From positions 97,410-161,409 of the forward strand of contig JAEXGH010000032.1 in the NCBI GenBank assembly GCA_023450935.1: DNA of 64,000 nucleotides, written 5' to 3'. The notes beneath the pieces were generated by a model that did no database searches, had not been told where the DNA came from, and saw only the letters and a list, made by a program, of their open reading frames with translations. This document shows, one piece after another, positions 8,002 to 18,116 of the stretch. Source of the stretch: Verrucomicrobiota bacterium. GTDB lineage: Bacteria > Verrucomicrobiota > Verrucomicrobiia > Opitutales > Intestinicryptomonadaceae. Each line of letters starts with the position of its first letter. Positions within the stretch are counted from its first letter, which is position 1. The position numbers were made by a program, and so were the translations under genes.

Positions 8002-9441
8002 TTAGCCGAAGAGACGTTCGAAGAAAGATGTTTTCTTGTCCCACGGACGGCGGCTTTCCCAGCCCTCGCGTTCGGGCTCGCGAATGAAAACATCGAGTTC
8101 GGGGCGGTTCGGGGAACGCATTTTTTCGTGGTCCCATTCTATCACACCACCGAAACGCTGCGCCAAAACGCCCAGCAACGCCACTTCCGTAAGCTGCGAT
8201 GCGTAGTCGAAACTGCCCAAGCATTCGGGGCCGTTGCCCTTGATTGCGTCAATCCATTCGCAGAAGATGCTGTTTTCGCGCACAAGCGGGATTGTCTTGG
8301 CGGCAATCTCGTCTTTCTTCTGGCGGCGGAACGACTGGAAGAACTCATTGTTGCAAATGCGCGGCTCGAAGTTCGGACGCACACCCGTAACGATTGAGTG
8401 GTCTTTTCCGAACATAACCATACCCCTTGTAAGAGGCTGGGGCTGATCCCAGTCGGCGGGCTTGTTCGTCATGGGCAAACCGCCGTCGTTCCAATACATC
8501 ACAACTTCGCCGCGTTTTTCCGTTGCGGGGAACGTCCACTTGACGACCGACGAATCGGGAATGAACACAGTCGGGTCGAAATCGCCCTTGCGCGTAATAA
8601 GCTCCACTTTGCTGGGGGATTTGAGGTCGAGAATCCATACGGGAGCGTCGCCCGTGTGGCAGAACCAGTCGCCCAACATACCCGTGCCGAACTGCCAGAA
8701 GCCGCGCCACGCGAGGGGGTGGTAGGTCTTGTTAAAGGGAACTTTGGCTGCCTGATTGAGCCACAAGTCATAGTCGAAGCCTTCGGGAATGGGGTCGTTG
8801 GTAAGCGGCCATACTTTGGGTTTTACGAAATAGGGAGTGCCCCTGCCGGCATACCAGTTCGGCCCGCCGCTGAGAACGTGGACTTCGTCTACGCCGCCCG
8901 TGACACCCGTGTCATACCACGCCTTCAGCATTCTGATTTGCGCTGTGGCGTGCCCCTGATTCATCATCTGCGTCTTGAGCTTGGGATAATACGCCTTTGC
9001 CTTCTGGAGCTCGCGGCACTGCCAAACATTGTGGACGAGGGGCTTCTGGACGGCGACGTGTTTTCCCGCCTCCATGCAGTCCAAAGTGATTTTGAAGTGC
9101 GAGTGGTCGGGAGTTGAAATACACACGGCGTCGATGTCTTTACCCATTTTGTCGAGCATTTCGCGGTAGTCGGTAAATTTCGGAGCCTTATCGAGGTTGA
9201 GATCCTTGAAACGCTTGAAGATGCCGCAGCGCGCCACATAGTTCCAATCGACATCGCAGAGTGCCACAACATTTTCCGATTTCATGCCCGAAAAAGACAT
9301 TCCACCGATTCCGCCCACACCGATGAAAGCCACGTTGAGTTTTTCGTTTGGCGATTTTGTTTTTGCTATTGAAAAGCGCGGAAGCACAAAGCTTGCCGCG
9401 GCGGCGGTAGCCGCTGATTTTATAAACTTTCTTCTATCCAT
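8002..9441 (-). CDS. Tat-exported Gfo/Idh/MocA-family oxidoreductase
   Basis: 479 residues. The start carries a twin-arginine signal (MDRRKFIKSAATAAAASFVL), so the folded protein with bound cofactor is sent across the inner membrane. A Rossmann motif (VAFIGVGGIGGMS) follows, then DAVCISTPDHSHF and GKHVAVQKPLVHN, where the Lys of the EKP-like motif is kept as QKP. The C-terminal half holds the family's substrate domain, ending in FDYASQLTEVALLGVLAQR. Relatives act on sugars or their derivatives with NAD(P). Flanked by a strong terminator downstream. A fragment of a related gene lies at 58.9-59.2 kb. Substrate unknown. Confidence 0.88.
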   Translation of the reverse strand: MDRRKFIKSAATAAAASFVLPRFSIAKTKSPNEKLNVAFIGVGGIGGMSFSGMKSENVVALCDVDWNYVARCGIFKRFKDLNLDKAPKFTDYREMLDKMGKDIDAVCISTPDHSHFKITLDCMEAGKHVAVQKPLVHNVWQCRELQKAKAYYPKLKTQMMNQGHATAQIRMLKAWYDTGVTGGVDEVHVLSGGPNWYAGRGTPYFVKPKVWPLTNDPIPEGFDYDLWLNQAAKVPFNKTYHPLAWRGFWQFGTGMLGDWFCHTGDAPVWILDLKSPSKVELITRKGDFDPTVFIPDSSVVKWTFPATEKRGEVVMYWNDGGLPMTNKPADWDQPQPLTRGMVMFGKDHSIVTGVRPNFEPRICNNEFFQSFRRQKKDEIAAKTIPLVRENSIFCEWIDAIKGNGPECLGSFDYASQLTEVALLGVLAQRFGGVIEWDHEKMRSPNRPELDVFIREPEREGWESRRPWDKKTSFFERLFG

Positions 9442-9526
9442 TTGTTTTCTGTTTAAGTTAGATAGAGAAGATTTAACTGCGGAAGAATACTGATGTCAAA
9501 CTTTTTTTTGGCGCAAAACGCGCAAA

Positions 9527-9586
9527 TGCACCGCCCGAACGCGAAACGCGCAAAACTGCACCGCCCGAACGCGAAACGCGCAAAAC
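9527..9586. repeat. 30-bp tandem duplication
   Basis: Two adjacent identical 30-base copies beginning TGCACCGCCCGAACG, with the start of a third (TGCGCCG) after them. It lies in the gap between the oxidoreductase start and the end of the next gene. Nothing in it looks coding. Confidence 0.8.
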
Positions 9587-9599
9587 TGCGCCGAAAACT

Positions 9600-10562
9600 C
9601 TATTTCAGCCATTTGCGCCAGTCTTCGGCGAACGCGCGCGGATTTTCCTTCGACACCCTTATCGGCAGAACCTCCTTGCGCTTTTGCGGCGCATAGTTTT
9701 CGAACCGTTTTTCCGCAAGCGCGCGCATTGCAAAGACGCCCCAGCCGAAATAATCGTCGTAGACAATATCCGTAATCTGTCCCGACGCCAAGTAGAATTC
9801 GAGCATTTCGAGCGCGCCTACAACCACCGCGAATTTCCTGTCGGAATCGTGTTTTATAGGCGACATATCCGCGAGCAATTCGGGCGAAAAAAACACTTCT
9901 CCGAAACTGTCGCGGCGCATAATTTCGACCCTGTTTTCAAGCGCGTATTTGCTGTAGAAACGGAAGGAATCCGCGCACAAAAGCCGTCCGCCGAACAGTT
10001 CCGCGAAGTCCTCCGCCGAAAATGCGCCGCCCGTCAGCCGCAGGATTTCGCGCGAATCCGACACGTTTACGGGCGCGCCGCCGCCCCTGAAATAGCAGGC
10101 TATTTTCGCGTCCGCTCCGCCGCGTTTTGCGATTATTTCCGCAAGCATTTTTCGGAGCGTTTTTTCGCTGCCCGATACGCGGCACAACGCGCCGCCGTCG
10201 GTGTCGTCGGCTGTCGCGCAGTTTGCGCCCACCAGAACAACGTTCACGCCCTTGCGCGAAAGCCTGCGTATTTCGTCGGAAACGTCTCCCGCGGGGATTA
10301 AAATCACGTTCTCCACCCCCTGCAAATAGAGGTCGGAGAGAATGCGTTTTTGCCCGTCGGCAGTAGGCGACGCCCTGCCGAGAATCTCGATTTGCCTGCC
10401 GCGCGCCGAATACAGCCGCGCCACCGATTCCGCCCCGCGCAAAACCGCCGCATTCGGCTGGAACGCGGAATTGTCCGACACAAACCCGACGCGCATTTTT
10501 TGGCAAAAGCCCGAAACCGCCGCGGCGAAAAACGCGCAAACGCAAAACAACTTCAACTTCAT
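9600..10562 (-). CDS. exported periplasmic-binding-protein-like protein
   Basis: 320 residues with a signal peptide (MKLKLFCVCAFFAAAVSGFCQ). The mature part resembles the type I periplasmic-binding fold of ribose-type sugar-binding proteins: MRVGFVSDNSAFQ at the first strand, LYLQGVENVILIPAGDVSDEI and KGVNVVLVGAN at later strands. No ABC permease or ATPase for sugars is next to it, so a sensory or orphan binding role is possible. Its ATG overlaps the stop of the degenerate hydrolase upstream, making a three-gene unit with the RmlD-like gene. Confidence 0.55.
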   Translation of the reverse strand: MKLKLFCVCAFFAAAVSGFCQKMRVGFVSDNSAFQPNAAVLRGAESVARLYSARGRQIEILGRASPTADGQKRILSDLYLQGVENVILIPAGDVSDEIRRLSRKGVNVVLVGANCATADDTDGGALCRVSGSEKTLRKMLAEIIAKRGGADAKIACYFRGGGAPVNVSDSREILRLTGGAFSAEDFAELFGGRLLCADSFRFYSKYALENRVEIMRRDSFGEVFFSPELLADMSPIKHDSDRKFAVVVGALEMLEFYLASGQITDIVYDDYFGWGVFAMRALAEKRFENYAPQKRKEVLPIRVSKENPRAFAEDWRKWLK

Positions 10563-11596
10563 TTTATTTTTTCCTTCAACACTTCGGCGATTGAATTTTC
10601 GTTGCGCCCGAACAGTTTTTTTGCCGTTTCTACGGAATCGACGCCCGCGAACATTGCCACCGCAAAAGAGCCGCCGCCCGATTCGAAAACGAGAATTTTA
10701 CACGCAATTTTTCCCGCGCCGCCCGAGCACTCAAACGCGCCGTCCGCGCCCGCAAAACGCCGCCAGCCGCCCGCGGATTCGCCGCATTGCGCCCTTCGGA
10801 GGCGTCGGCTTGAAACGGTTTCGGAATCGAGTATCGGAGGGGTTTTGGAGGTTTCGCATTCAAGCCATTTCACAACGCCGTCGGGCGAAAGCGCAAACCC
10901 GATTGACGGGAAAACCGACTTTTCGAAATTTATATACTTGGGATTTTTTATTCCGAGCGGCTCGAAAAAATACTTTCCGCAACAGCGCACGAACGATTTT
11001 TTCAGGTTTTTGGAAGTCGGCTCAAACGCGTATGCCAAGGCGTATCCCGCAACGGCTACCGACGCGCGCGACCTGTAAAAAACGGTGTCGGGCGCGGAAA
11101 ATCCCGTCTGGGAGAGCATCGAAAAAAATTCGTCGGGCGCGGCGTCGGCGGGGATTTTTTCCGCCAAATAGCCTATTCCCGCGGTCTGGTTAAGTAGGTT
11201 CGTTATGTTCGCCCCCGCAACTTTTCCGCCCGACGCGGAGAACGCCGAAAAGAAGCCCGAAACGTCGGCGGAAAGCGATACCGCACCCGCGCTTTGCATG
11301 TTCTCGGCAACGAGCGAAAGCACCGCCGCAGAAGCGTCGCCGAGCGGAAGCGACTTTTTCGCGAAAGAATCAGACACTCTCCCCGCCAGACATTCGCCGT
11401 CCAAAACGGCAAAGAACGCAGCCCCGCGCGCCCCCGCCCTGTTCGCGTCGGAAAAGAACGCGCTTTCAAGCGTCTTTGCGCGGGCGGAATTTACATAGTC
11501 TCCAATGCCGTCGCAAAAGGCGGGCAAACACCCTATCGCGCCCGAAAGGGCAACCGCCGCCGCCAGCCGCAAAAATTTGCCAAACGCCGCGCTCAT
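10559..11596 (-). CDS. serine-hydrolase (beta-lactamase class C-like) protein, catalytic motifs degenerate
   Basis: 345 residues from the ATG at 11596 (TAATG overlap with the upstream stop); this start gives a signal or anchor segment FLRLAAAVALSGAIGCLPAF. The fold markers of the penicillin-binding-like hydrolases can be traced: ITNLLNQTAGIGY matches the LLtHTSGl region and YFFEPLGIKNPKY matches the fePLGM region. However, the SxxK nucleophile motif is not visible where expected (DASAAVLSLV) and the YxN motif reads YRS. It may be a catalytically dead binding protein. The family call rests on two motifs only. Confidence 0.5.
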   Translation of the reverse strand: MSAAFGKFLRLAAAVALSGAIGCLPAFCDGIGDYVNSARAKTLESAFFSDANRAGARGAAFFAVLDGECLAGRVSDSFAKKSLPLGDASAAVLSLVAENMQSAGAVSLSADVSGFFSAFSASGGKVAGANITNLLNQTAGIGYLAEKIPADAAPDEFFSMLSQTGFSAPDTVFYRSRASVAVAGYALAYAFEPTSKNLKKSFVRCCGKYFFEPLGIKNPKYINFEKSVFPSIGFALSPDGVVKWLECETSKTPPILDSETVSSRRLRRAQCGESAGGWRRFAGADGAFECSGGAGKIACKILVFESGGGSFAVAMFAGVDSVETAKKLFGRNENSIAEVLKEKIK

Positions 11597-12528
11597 TAGA
11601 GCTTGAACCTCCGAACGGGCAGGCGTCCCGATTTTTCCTTCAGCCAACCGCGCAGGTCTTCGGGCACTTGCATTTCCTCCAAAAGCTCGTTGTAGGTGGG
11701 CGCGCGGGTTTTTACGCGGGATATGAGCGCATGGGTGTCGAGCGTCAAATCGACATCGCTTTCGCGCGAAAACGGCTCTACAAATTCGTCGGGATTCAGC
11801 CCGAAATGCTCGGCAATGCGCCGCGCCATTTCGTAGCGGCTGAGTGCGTCCGCGCCCGCGTAGTGGTAGATTCCGCTGAGCTTGGGACGCTGCAAAATCT
11901 CCAAAATCAAATCAGCCAAAACCGACGCCGAAAGCGGGCATTTTATTTCGTTTACGGCGCATTTTGTTTTTTCGCCCACAGCCCATGCGCGCAAAAGCTT
12001 TTCGTGGAGGGAACGGCGCGTTGTAAGGCTGTTGCCGCTTACGTGGCTCAGGCGCAAAACGACTGTCGTGTGCGGCGAAATTTTGAGGACTTTCTTCTCC
12101 GCCAAAAGCTTTGTAGTTCCATAGAGCGTGGAGGGCATGGGAACGTCGGTATTGACATACGGGGCGGCAGATCCGTCGAAAACCATATCGGTTGAAAGGT
12201 GCACGAACCGCGCGCCTACATGGTGCGCCAAAACCGCCAGCTGTTCGGGCAATTCGGCGTTCATTTTGTTGGCGAGCTCGGGATTTTTATCGACATCTGC
12301 GGGGCTTGAAATTGCCGCGCAGTTGACGATTGCGTCGGGAAAAACGTCGAGGACAAGCCGCTGCAAAGCCGCGTTGTCGGTTAAATCGAGCGAAACGGCC
12401 TCGGTGTTTTCAAGGGGCGGAAGCGTTTTGCTACCGCACACTGCCACAACCTTGCAGCCAGCCGCAGAAGCCGCCTTTACAAAGTTGTAGCCCACAAGAC
12501 CCGTTGCGCCCGTGCAAAGAATTGTCAT
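11596..12528 (-). CDS. RmlD-like dTDP-4-dehydrorhamnose reductase family protein
   Basis: 310 residues, an extended short-chain dehydrogenase. GATGLVGYNF binds NAD(P)H, FVHLSTDMVFDG and LYGTTKLLAEKKVL carry the Ser/Thr and YxxxK catalytic residues, and VLRLSHVSGN follows. This order is that of RmlD and close relatives such as the MAT2B group. The other dTDP-rhamnose genes (rmlA, B, C) are not nearby, so the substrate could be another nucleotide sugar. First of three overlapping genes on the minus strand. Confidence 0.8.
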   Translation of the reverse strand: MTILCTGATGLVGYNFVKAASAAGCKVVAVCGSKTLPPLENTEAVSLDLTDNAALQRLVLDVFPDAIVNCAAISSPADVDKNPELANKMNAELPEQLAVLAHHVGARFVHLSTDMVFDGSAAPYVNTDVPMPSTLYGTTKLLAEKKVLKISPHTTVVLRLSHVSGNSLTTRRSLHEKLLRAWAVGEKTKCAVNEIKCPLSASVLADLILEILQRPKLSGIYHYAGADALSRYEMARRIAEHFGLNPDEFVEPFSRESDVDLTLDTHALISRVKTRAPTYNELLEEMQVPEDLRGWLKEKSGRLPVRRFKL

Positions 12529-12529
12529 A

Positions 12530-12922
12530 TTAGTATTTCGGTTTTGTTATTGTTATTTGATATTCGCCGCAGCCGAGTTTTTCGAGCCTGAGCGATTCGG
12601 GTTTTTCGCCGTTTATGCGGACTGAATCCGCGTTTTCGGCGTGAATTTCGACAGTCGCCGACGCGCCGGAAACAACTTTGCCCGTATCGGCAACAATCTT
12701 TCCGCCGCTGAGCATCTGTATTCTGTAGGCTGTCTGCGCCGCGCCCTTGCGGAAGGGAATCTTCCGCGAAAGCGAATTGTCCTCGATACTAAACCCGACG
12801 GGATTTACAAAATCGGGTCCAATACGCAAGTCGAACGCGCGCGGCGTGCCGACTTCGCTTCCCCAACACACCGTCGACAGCGAGGCGAAAACCAACGCCA
12901 AAATCACGGATATTTTTTTCAT
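12530..12922 (-). CDS. small exported protein resembling joined ends of a GH78 alpha-L-rhamnosidase (remnant)
   Basis: 130 residues from the ATG at 12922, starting with a signal peptide (MKKISVILALVFASLSTVCWG). Residues 25-85 follow the N-terminal pattern of GH78 rhamnosidases: FDLRIGPDFVNPVGFS, KGAAQTAYRIQM and ADTGKVVSG. Residues 90-130 (ATVEIHAENADSVRINGE, LGCGEYQITI) resemble the extreme C-terminus of the same family. The catalytic (alpha/alpha)6 barrel, about 700-900 residues in relatives, is absent. It may be an internal-deletion relic that is still framed, or a small carbohydrate-binding protein. Starts one base after the end of the RmlD-like gene on the same strand's upstream side. 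Confidence 0.5.
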   Translation of the reverse strand: MKKISVILALVFASLSTVCWGSEVGTPRAFDLRIGPDFVNPVGFSIEDNSLSRKIPFRKGAAQTAYRIQMLSGGKIVADTGKVVSGASATVEIHAENADSVRINGEKPESLRLEKLGCGEYQITITKPKY

Positions 12923-12930
12923 GGAAAATC

Positions 12931-12958
12931 TTTTTAAACCCGAGCGCGGGGTTGTCAA
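12931..12958 (-). promoter_or_regulatory. candidate sigma70 promoter for the small exported protein
   Basis: On the minus strand TTGACA (12958-12953), a 16-base spacer and TAAAAA (12936-12931). Transcription would begin only a few bases before the ATG at 12922, giving an almost leaderless mRNA. Confidence 0.45.
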
Positions 12959-13040
12959 ATATAATAACCCGGGCAAAAGAAATATCAGGCTTGCAAAAAC
13001 GCCCGAAACTGATAGCGTGTTCCCCGAATAAATAATAAAA

Positions 13041-14126
13041 ATGAAAGACTCGGTAAAAGAACAGATAAAAGAGCTTCCGGTATACGAAACGGGCAAACCC
13101 ATAGAATATGTCGCGCGCGAATTCGGCCTCGATCCCGACGGCATTCTCAAATTGGCGTCGAACGAAAACCCGCTAGGGGCTTCGCCCAAAGCCGTGGAGG
13201 CGGTAAGAAACAGCCTCGGGCACCTCAATCTCTACCCCGACGGCGGCTGCTACGACCTTCGCCAAAAGGTCGCCAAATTCAGAAACGTCAACCCAGACCA
13301 GCTCGTTTTCGGAAACGGCTCCAACGAACTTCTGGAGTTTGTGGCGCAGTGCTATGTGGGAGAGGGAGACGAAACCGTTTTCGGCGCGCAGTCTTTCATA
13401 GTATACAAGCTGGCGACTATTTTCGCGGGCGGCAAGTGCGTGAGCGTGCCCATGCCCAACCTTAAATACGACCTCGATATGTTGCGCGACGCCGTTAGCG
13501 ACAAAACCAAAGTCGTGTTTATGACAAACCCGAACAACCCCACAGGCTGCGTGCTCAAGCAGGACGAAATCGTCAGCTTCGTAAAGTCGCTGCCCGAAAA
13601 CGTGCTTTTCTGCTTCGACGAGGCCTACGCGGAATACGAGGACAAAGAAGTTGACCTGCGTCCGCTCATAGCCGAAGGAAGAAACGTTATCTGCCTCAGG
13701 ACGTTCTCGAAAATCTACGGGCTGGCGGGACTGCGCGTGGGCTATTCATACTCCAACTCCACGATAGCGAGCTATCTCAACCGCGCAAGAGAGCCGTTCA
13801 ACGTAAACTCGCTCGCGCAGGTTGCGGCAATGGCCGCGCTCGATGACGTTGAATTTGTGGAAAAGAGCCGCCGCGTCAACAAGGAGGGCAGAAAGCAATA
13901 CGAAAAGGCGTTCCAAGAAATGGGCTTGGAATACTTCTCCGAGGGTGGAAATTTCATTATGGTGAAAGTCGCCGACGCCCCCGCAAAATTCGTGCAAATG
14001 CAAAAGCGCGGCGTAATTGTGCGCCCGAACGTCGGCTACGGACTGCCCGACTGGCTCAGAATAACAATCGGCACGCCCGAGCAGAACGCAAGGTGCATTG
14101 AGGAACTCGGCAGGACGCTGAAATAG
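13041..14126 (+). CDS. hisC: histidinol-phosphate aminotransferase family
   Basis: 361 residues, fold-type I PLP aminotransferase of HisC length. Landmarks: LASNENPLGASPKAV, LYPDGGCYDLR, FGNGSNELLEF, MTNPNNPTGCV, CFDEAYAEY, and TFSKIYGLAGLRVGY containing the PLP-binding Lys. The C-terminal Arg that binds the substrate phosphate or carboxylate lies in DWLRITIGTPEQN. It converts imidazole-acetol phosphate to histidinol phosphate in histidine synthesis. Related enzymes also act on tyrosine or phenylalanine. No other his gene is in the window. Opens the long plus-strand run; the next gene begins one base after its stop. Confidence 0.85.
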   Translation: MKDSVKEQIKELPVYETGKPIEYVAREFGLDPDGILKLASNENPLGASPKAVEAVRNSLGHLNLYPDGGCYDLRQKVAKFRNVNPDQLVFGNGSNELLEFVAQCYVGEGDETVFGAQSFIVYKLATIFAGGKCVSVPMPNLKYDLDMLRDAVSDKTKVVFMTNPNNPTGCVLKQDEIVSFVKSLPENVLFCFDEAYAEYEDKEVDLRPLIAEGRNVICLRTFSKIYGLAGLRVGYSYSNSTIASYLNRAREPFNVNSLAQVAAMAALDDVEFVEKSRRVNKEGRKQYEKAFQEMGLEYFSEGGNFIMVKVADAPAKFVQMQKRGVIVRPNVGYGLPDWLRITIGTPEQNARCIEELGRTLK

Positions 14127-14127
14127 A

Positions 14128-15441
14128 ATGGGAAACTCGGTCTATGTGAATGTCGCGTTGGCGACGGCGGGCATTGTTGCAGCGGCGGCGGCGAGCGGCT
14201 TTCTGACTATGTTTTCGTTCGCGGTGGCGTCGTATAAATACGCGTGGGCGACGAAGTCCCCGAAAAATTCGGGCATCGACGCCACGGCAAAACGCCTGCT
14301 GTATTCGTCGGGGAAAATAGCGTCGATAGTGTTCTTGGCGAAACGCTTTGCGCTGTTGGTCTCGCTGGCGTGCCTTTTCTGCATATTTTCTGCGTGCGCC
14401 GACGCGCTCGAAAACGGCGGCGCAAAGGCCGCGGTGCAAGTTGCCGCGTTCGTTCCGGTGGGCGCGGCGTTTTTGTGGCTTCAATACGCAATGCTCGAAA
14501 TGACCGCCATAAAAGTCGGCAAAAACTGCGCGGAGGCGGTGCTTAAAAAGTGCTCGCGCGCGTTCTATTCAATCTACATTCTGATGCTGCCGCTTTACTA
14601 CCTTTCGAAGTGGGTAAACGGAAAAATATCGAAGCGGTTGAAGTTCAAAAAACAGGTGGAATTCGAAAGCATAGACATTGAGCTTATGCTCTCGGCTAAG
14701 GACAACGAAGGCGGCGCAATTTCGCCCTACGCGGGCAAAATTGTCCGCAACGCAGTCCGCCTGCGCGAGTTCGACGTAAGCGACGTTATGCTGCCCAGAA
14801 GCAAGGTTGACTACATCGACTTGGACAGCACCGCCGAAGAGAACCTCGAGCTTGTAAAGCACACGCGCCGCACGCGCTACCCGATTTGCAAAGGCAACCT
14901 CGACGACTGTTTCGGCTTTGTGCACATCAAAGACATTTTCGGCGGAAACGTCGCGCCCGAAAACATCGACTTCATGAAAATACGCCGCGATACAATGCGG
15001 TTGCGCGAAAGCGAAAACCTTGAATCGGCTCTGGCAAAAATGCTCAAATACCGCCTGCAACTTGCGATTGTGGAGGACGAATTCGGCGGAGTCATAGGCG
15101 TGCTCACGCTGGACAACGCCCTTTCGGAACTCGTCGGACAAATCAAGGACGAATTTTCCGACGCCTCGCAGGAATCGGTCTGCAGGGTCGGCAAAAACAA
15201 ATACAGAATAATGGGGTTTGCTAACCTCCGCAAAGTGGAGGATTTCCTCGACGTGGATTTCGACTCCGACGAAGTTTCCACTTTCGGCGGGCTTATAACC
15301 TACAAACTCGGACGCTTCCCCGACAAGGGCGAGCGCGTCCATTTTCCCGAACAGCACATGTGCGCCACAATAACGAAAGTCGACGCACGCGCCGTCGTGG
15401 AATGCGAAGTTTCAACGGAAGAAAAAGAAGACAACGAATAA
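14128..15441 (+). CDS. CNNM/CorC (HlyC-type) membrane protein with CBS pair
   Basis: 437 residues. The N-terminal 180 residues hold four hydrophobic helices of the DUF21/CNNM type. Then comes the CBS-pair region with the hallmark [47 protein letters not shown] and [34 protein letters not shown]. The last 85 residues form the CorC/HlyC C-terminal domain ([19 protein letters not shown]). Family members are linked to magnesium or other cation efflux in the inner membrane. Starts one base after hisC, so both are translated from one mRNA. Confidence 0.88.
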   Translation: MGNSVYVNVALATAGIVAAAAASGFLTMFSFAVASYKYAWATKSPKNSGIDATAKRLLYSSGKIASIVFLAKRFALLVSLACLFCIFSACADALENGGAKAAVQVAAFVPVGAAFLWLQYAMLEMTAIKVGKNCAEAVLKKCSRAFYSIYILMLPLYYLSKWVNGKISKRLKFKKQVEFESIDIELMLSAKDNEGGAISPYAGKIVRNAVRLREFDVSDVMLPRSKVDYIDLDSTAEENLELVKHTRRTRYPICKGNLDDCFGFVHIKDIFGGNVAPENIDFMKIRRDTMRLRESENLESALAKMLKYRLQLAIVEDEFGGVIGVLTLDNALSELVGQIKDEFSDASQESVCRVGKNKYRIMGFANLRKVEDFLDVDFDSDEVSTFGGLITYKLGRFPDKGERVHFPEQHMCATITKVDARAVVECEVSTEEKEDNE

Positions 15442-15452
15442 CCATAACGACA

Positions 15453-18113
15453 ATGAATAAACTGGCTCTTGAAAAATTCACTTCTAAAAACAGCGGCAAA
15501 ACGGGCTACATCTACAGCCTCAAAGCCCTGAAAAAAATGGGGTTTGACATAGACCGCCTGCCCGTGAGCATAAAAATAGTGCTCGAAAGCGTGTTGCGCA
15601 ACTGCGACGGCCAAAGGGCCACCGAAGCCGACGTAAAGCGTCTGGCGGCTTGGAACGCGGCAAAGCCCGAAGACTACGAAGTCCCGTTCGTGGTATCGCG
15701 CATAGTTTTACAGGACTTCACGGGCGTTCCGCTTTTGGTAGATTTGGCGGCGATGCGCGACGCCGCCGCAAAACAGGGCAAAGACCCTTCTTTGGTAGAA
15801 CCGCTCGTCCCCGTCGATTTGGTTGTAGACCACTCTGTCCAGATGGACTACGCAGGCACGCCGGACGCCTACCGCAAAAACCTCGATATGGAATTCGACC
15901 GCAACAAGGAACGCTACGAATTCCTCAAGTGGGGGCAGCAGGCGTTCAAAACGTTCTCGGTAGTGCCCCCGTCCACGGGCATAATCCATCAGGTGAATAT
16001 GGAATATCTCGCGCGCGTTGTCTTTGAAGGCAAGGCTGATGACGGCTCGGCTCTGTTCTATCCCGACACTCTCGTTGGAACAGACTCGCACACGACAATG
16101 ATTAACGGACTCGGCGTCGTAGGCTGGGGCGTTGGCGGCATAGAAGCCGAGGCCGGAATGCTCGGGCAGCCCGTCTACTTCAAAGTGCCCGAAGTTGTGG
16201 GCGTGCACGTTTCGGGCAAGGCTGAGGAGGGCGTTACGGCGACCGACATCGCGCTGCACGTCACCAAAATGCTGCGCGAGGAAAAAGTAGTCGGCAAGTT
16301 CGTGGAATTTTTCGGCGAAGGCGCGCGCGGACTGTCGCTTGCCGACAGAACGACAATCGCGAACATGGCCCCCGAATACGGCGCGACAATGGGCTACTTC
16401 CCCGTGGACGAAACCACGCTTGAATACCTCCGTCTGACGGGGCGCGACGAAAAGCACATTGCCCTCGCCAAAGACTACTACACCGAACAGGGCATCTTCG
16501 GCATTCCCCTCAAGGGTGAGTGCGACTACACCAAAACCCTCGAGCTTGACCTCGGGGCAGTAAAGCCCTGCATTGCGGGGCCCAAACGCCCGCAGGATAA
16601 AATAGAGCTTGCCGACGTAAAAAGCGCGTTCGAAAAACTCGCCGCCGAGACCTCCAAAAACGGGGGCGCAACCGCGAAAACGTCGAAAGGCGAACTCCGC
16701 GACGGAAGCGTGCTTATTGCCGCAATAACAAGCTGCACAAATACGTCGAACCCCTCCGTTATGGTGGCGGCGGGTCTTGTCGCCAAAAAGGCGGCGGCGT
16801 TGGGAATCAAACCGCCCGCGTATGTAAAAACAACAATCGCCCCCGGTTCGCGCGTTGTAAGCGACTACCTAGAAGCGGCGGGGCTGCAAAAATGCCTCGA
16901 CAAAATCGGCTTCAACCTCGCCGGCTACGGCTGCGCAACCTGCATAGGCAATTCGGGGCCGATTGATGCCGAAATCACGGAGGCTGTCAAGAAAAACGAC
17001 CTGCTTTGCGCAAGCGTTCTTTCGGGCAACAGAAATTTCGAGGCGCGCGTGCACGCGCTGCTGAAGGCGAACTATTTGATGAGCCCGCCGCTCGTAGTCG
17101 CGTTCGCCCTCGCGGGAAGAATCGACATCGACTTCGACAGAGAGCCGCTCGGCAAAACAGCAGACGGCAAGGACGTGTTCCTCGCCGACGTGTGGCCGTC
17201 GTCGAAGGAAGTCGCCGAAACGGTTGCGCAGTGCGTCAGAAGCGAAATGTTCAAAAGCCGCTACGGCCGCATAGAAGGCCCCGAACGCTGGAGGGAAATA
17301 AAAAGCTCCACGGGCAGCCTCTACAAATGGAATCCCGACAGCACATACATTCAGAATCCGCCGTTCTTCGACGATTTCTCAATGGCTGACCCCGAAACCG
17401 CGCCGCTTTCGAACCTGCGCGCGCTCGCAATTTTGGGCGACTCCGTAACGACCGACCACATCTCCCCCGCAGGCTCAATTCTGCCCGACGGCCTGGCGGG
17501 CAAATATCTCCGCGAAAAGGGCGTCGAAGTCAAGGACTTCAACTCATACGGCTCGCGCAGAGGCAACGACAAAGTTATGACCCGCGGAACGTTCGCAAAC
17601 GTCAGAATCAAAAACCTCATGGCAAACGGCGCGGAGGGCGGCTGGACGAAAATCGACGGCAAAGGCGAAAACGTAGCAATCTTCGACGCAAGCCAAGAAT
17701 ACCGCAAGCGCGGAGAAGGGTTGATTGTCTTCGGCGGCAGAGACTACGGAATGGGCTCCTCGCGCGACTGGGCGGCAAAGGGCACTGCCCTGCTCGGCGT
17801 GCGCGCGGTTGTGGCGAAATCCTACGAGAGAATCCACAGAAGCAACCTTATCGGCATGGGCGTTTTGCCCTTCGAGTTTACAAACGGCGAAGACGCCCAG
17901 ACGCTCGGACTTACGGGAACGGAGACTTTTACGATAGAAGGTTTGGAAAGCGGCGTAGCCCCTGCAAAAGAAGCTGTGCTTGCAATAAAAGCCGAAGACG
18001 GCTCGGTCAAACGCGCCAAGCTGCTGCTTAGAATAGACACTCCCATGGAAGTGGAATATTACAAACAGCGCGGAATACTGCCGTTCGTGCTCAAGAAAAT
18101 CCTCGAAAAATAG
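15453..18113 (+). CDS. acnA: aconitate hydratase A
   Basis: 886 residues from the ATG at 15453; the open frame extends upstream into the previous gene but that part is a shadow. The three cysteine ligands of the 4Fe-4S cluster are seen in [16 protein letters not shown] and [38 protein letters not shown] and [16 protein letters not shown] are further aconitase A signatures, and the swivelling domain ([14 protein letters not shown]) is complete. It isomerises citrate and isocitrate in the TCA cycle. Lies 11 bases after the CNNM gene and 3 bases before the STAS gene. Confidence 0.97.
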   Translation: MNKLALEKFTSKNSGKTGYIYSLKALKKMGFDIDRLPVSIKIVLESVLRNCDGQRATEADVKRLAAWNAAKPEDYEVPFVVSRIVLQDFTGVPLLVDLAAMRDAAAKQGKDPSLVEPLVPVDLVVDHSVQMDYAGTPDAYRKNLDMEFDRNKERYEFLKWGQQAFKTFSVVPPSTGIIHQVNMEYLARVVFEGKADDGSALFYPDTLVGTDSHTTMINGLGVVGWGVGGIEAEAGMLGQPVYFKVPEVVGVHVSGKAEEGVTATDIALHVTKMLREEKVVGKFVEFFGEGARGLSLADRTTIANMAPEYGATMGYFPVDETTLEYLRLTGRDEKHIALAKDYYTEQGIFGIPLKGECDYTKTLELDLGAVKPCIAGPKRPQDKIELADVKSAFEKLAAETSKNGGATAKTSKGELRDGSVLIAAITSCTNTSNPSVMVAAGLVAKKAAALGIKPPAYVKTTIAPGSRVVSDYLEAAGLQKCLDKIGFNLAGYGCATCIGNSGPIDAEITEAVKKNDLLCASVLSGNRNFEARVHALLKANYLMSPPLVVAFALAGRIDIDFDREPLGKTADGKDVFLADVWPSSKEVAETVAQCVRSEMFKSRYGRIEGPERWREIKSSTGSLYKWNPDSTYIQNPPFFDDFSMADPETAPLSNLRALAILGDSVTTDHISPAGSILPDGLAGKYLREKGVEVKDFNSYGSRRGNDKVMTRGTFANVRIKNLMANGAEGGWTKIDGKGENVAIFDASQEYRKRGEGLIVFGGRDYGMGSSRDWAAKGTALLGVRAVVAKSYERIHRSNLIGMGVLPFEFTNGEDAQTLGLTGTETFTIEGLESGVAPAKEAVLAIKAEDGSVKRAKLLLRIDTPMEVEYYKQRGILPFVLKKILEK

Positions 18114-18116
18114 AGA

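Noticed and set aside
12960..12965. TATAAT on the plus strand as the hisC promoter
   Set aside because: A perfect -10, but no -35-like sequence 16-18 bases upstream, and the same bases lie just upstream of the minus-strand promoter; not strong enough to list as a feature.
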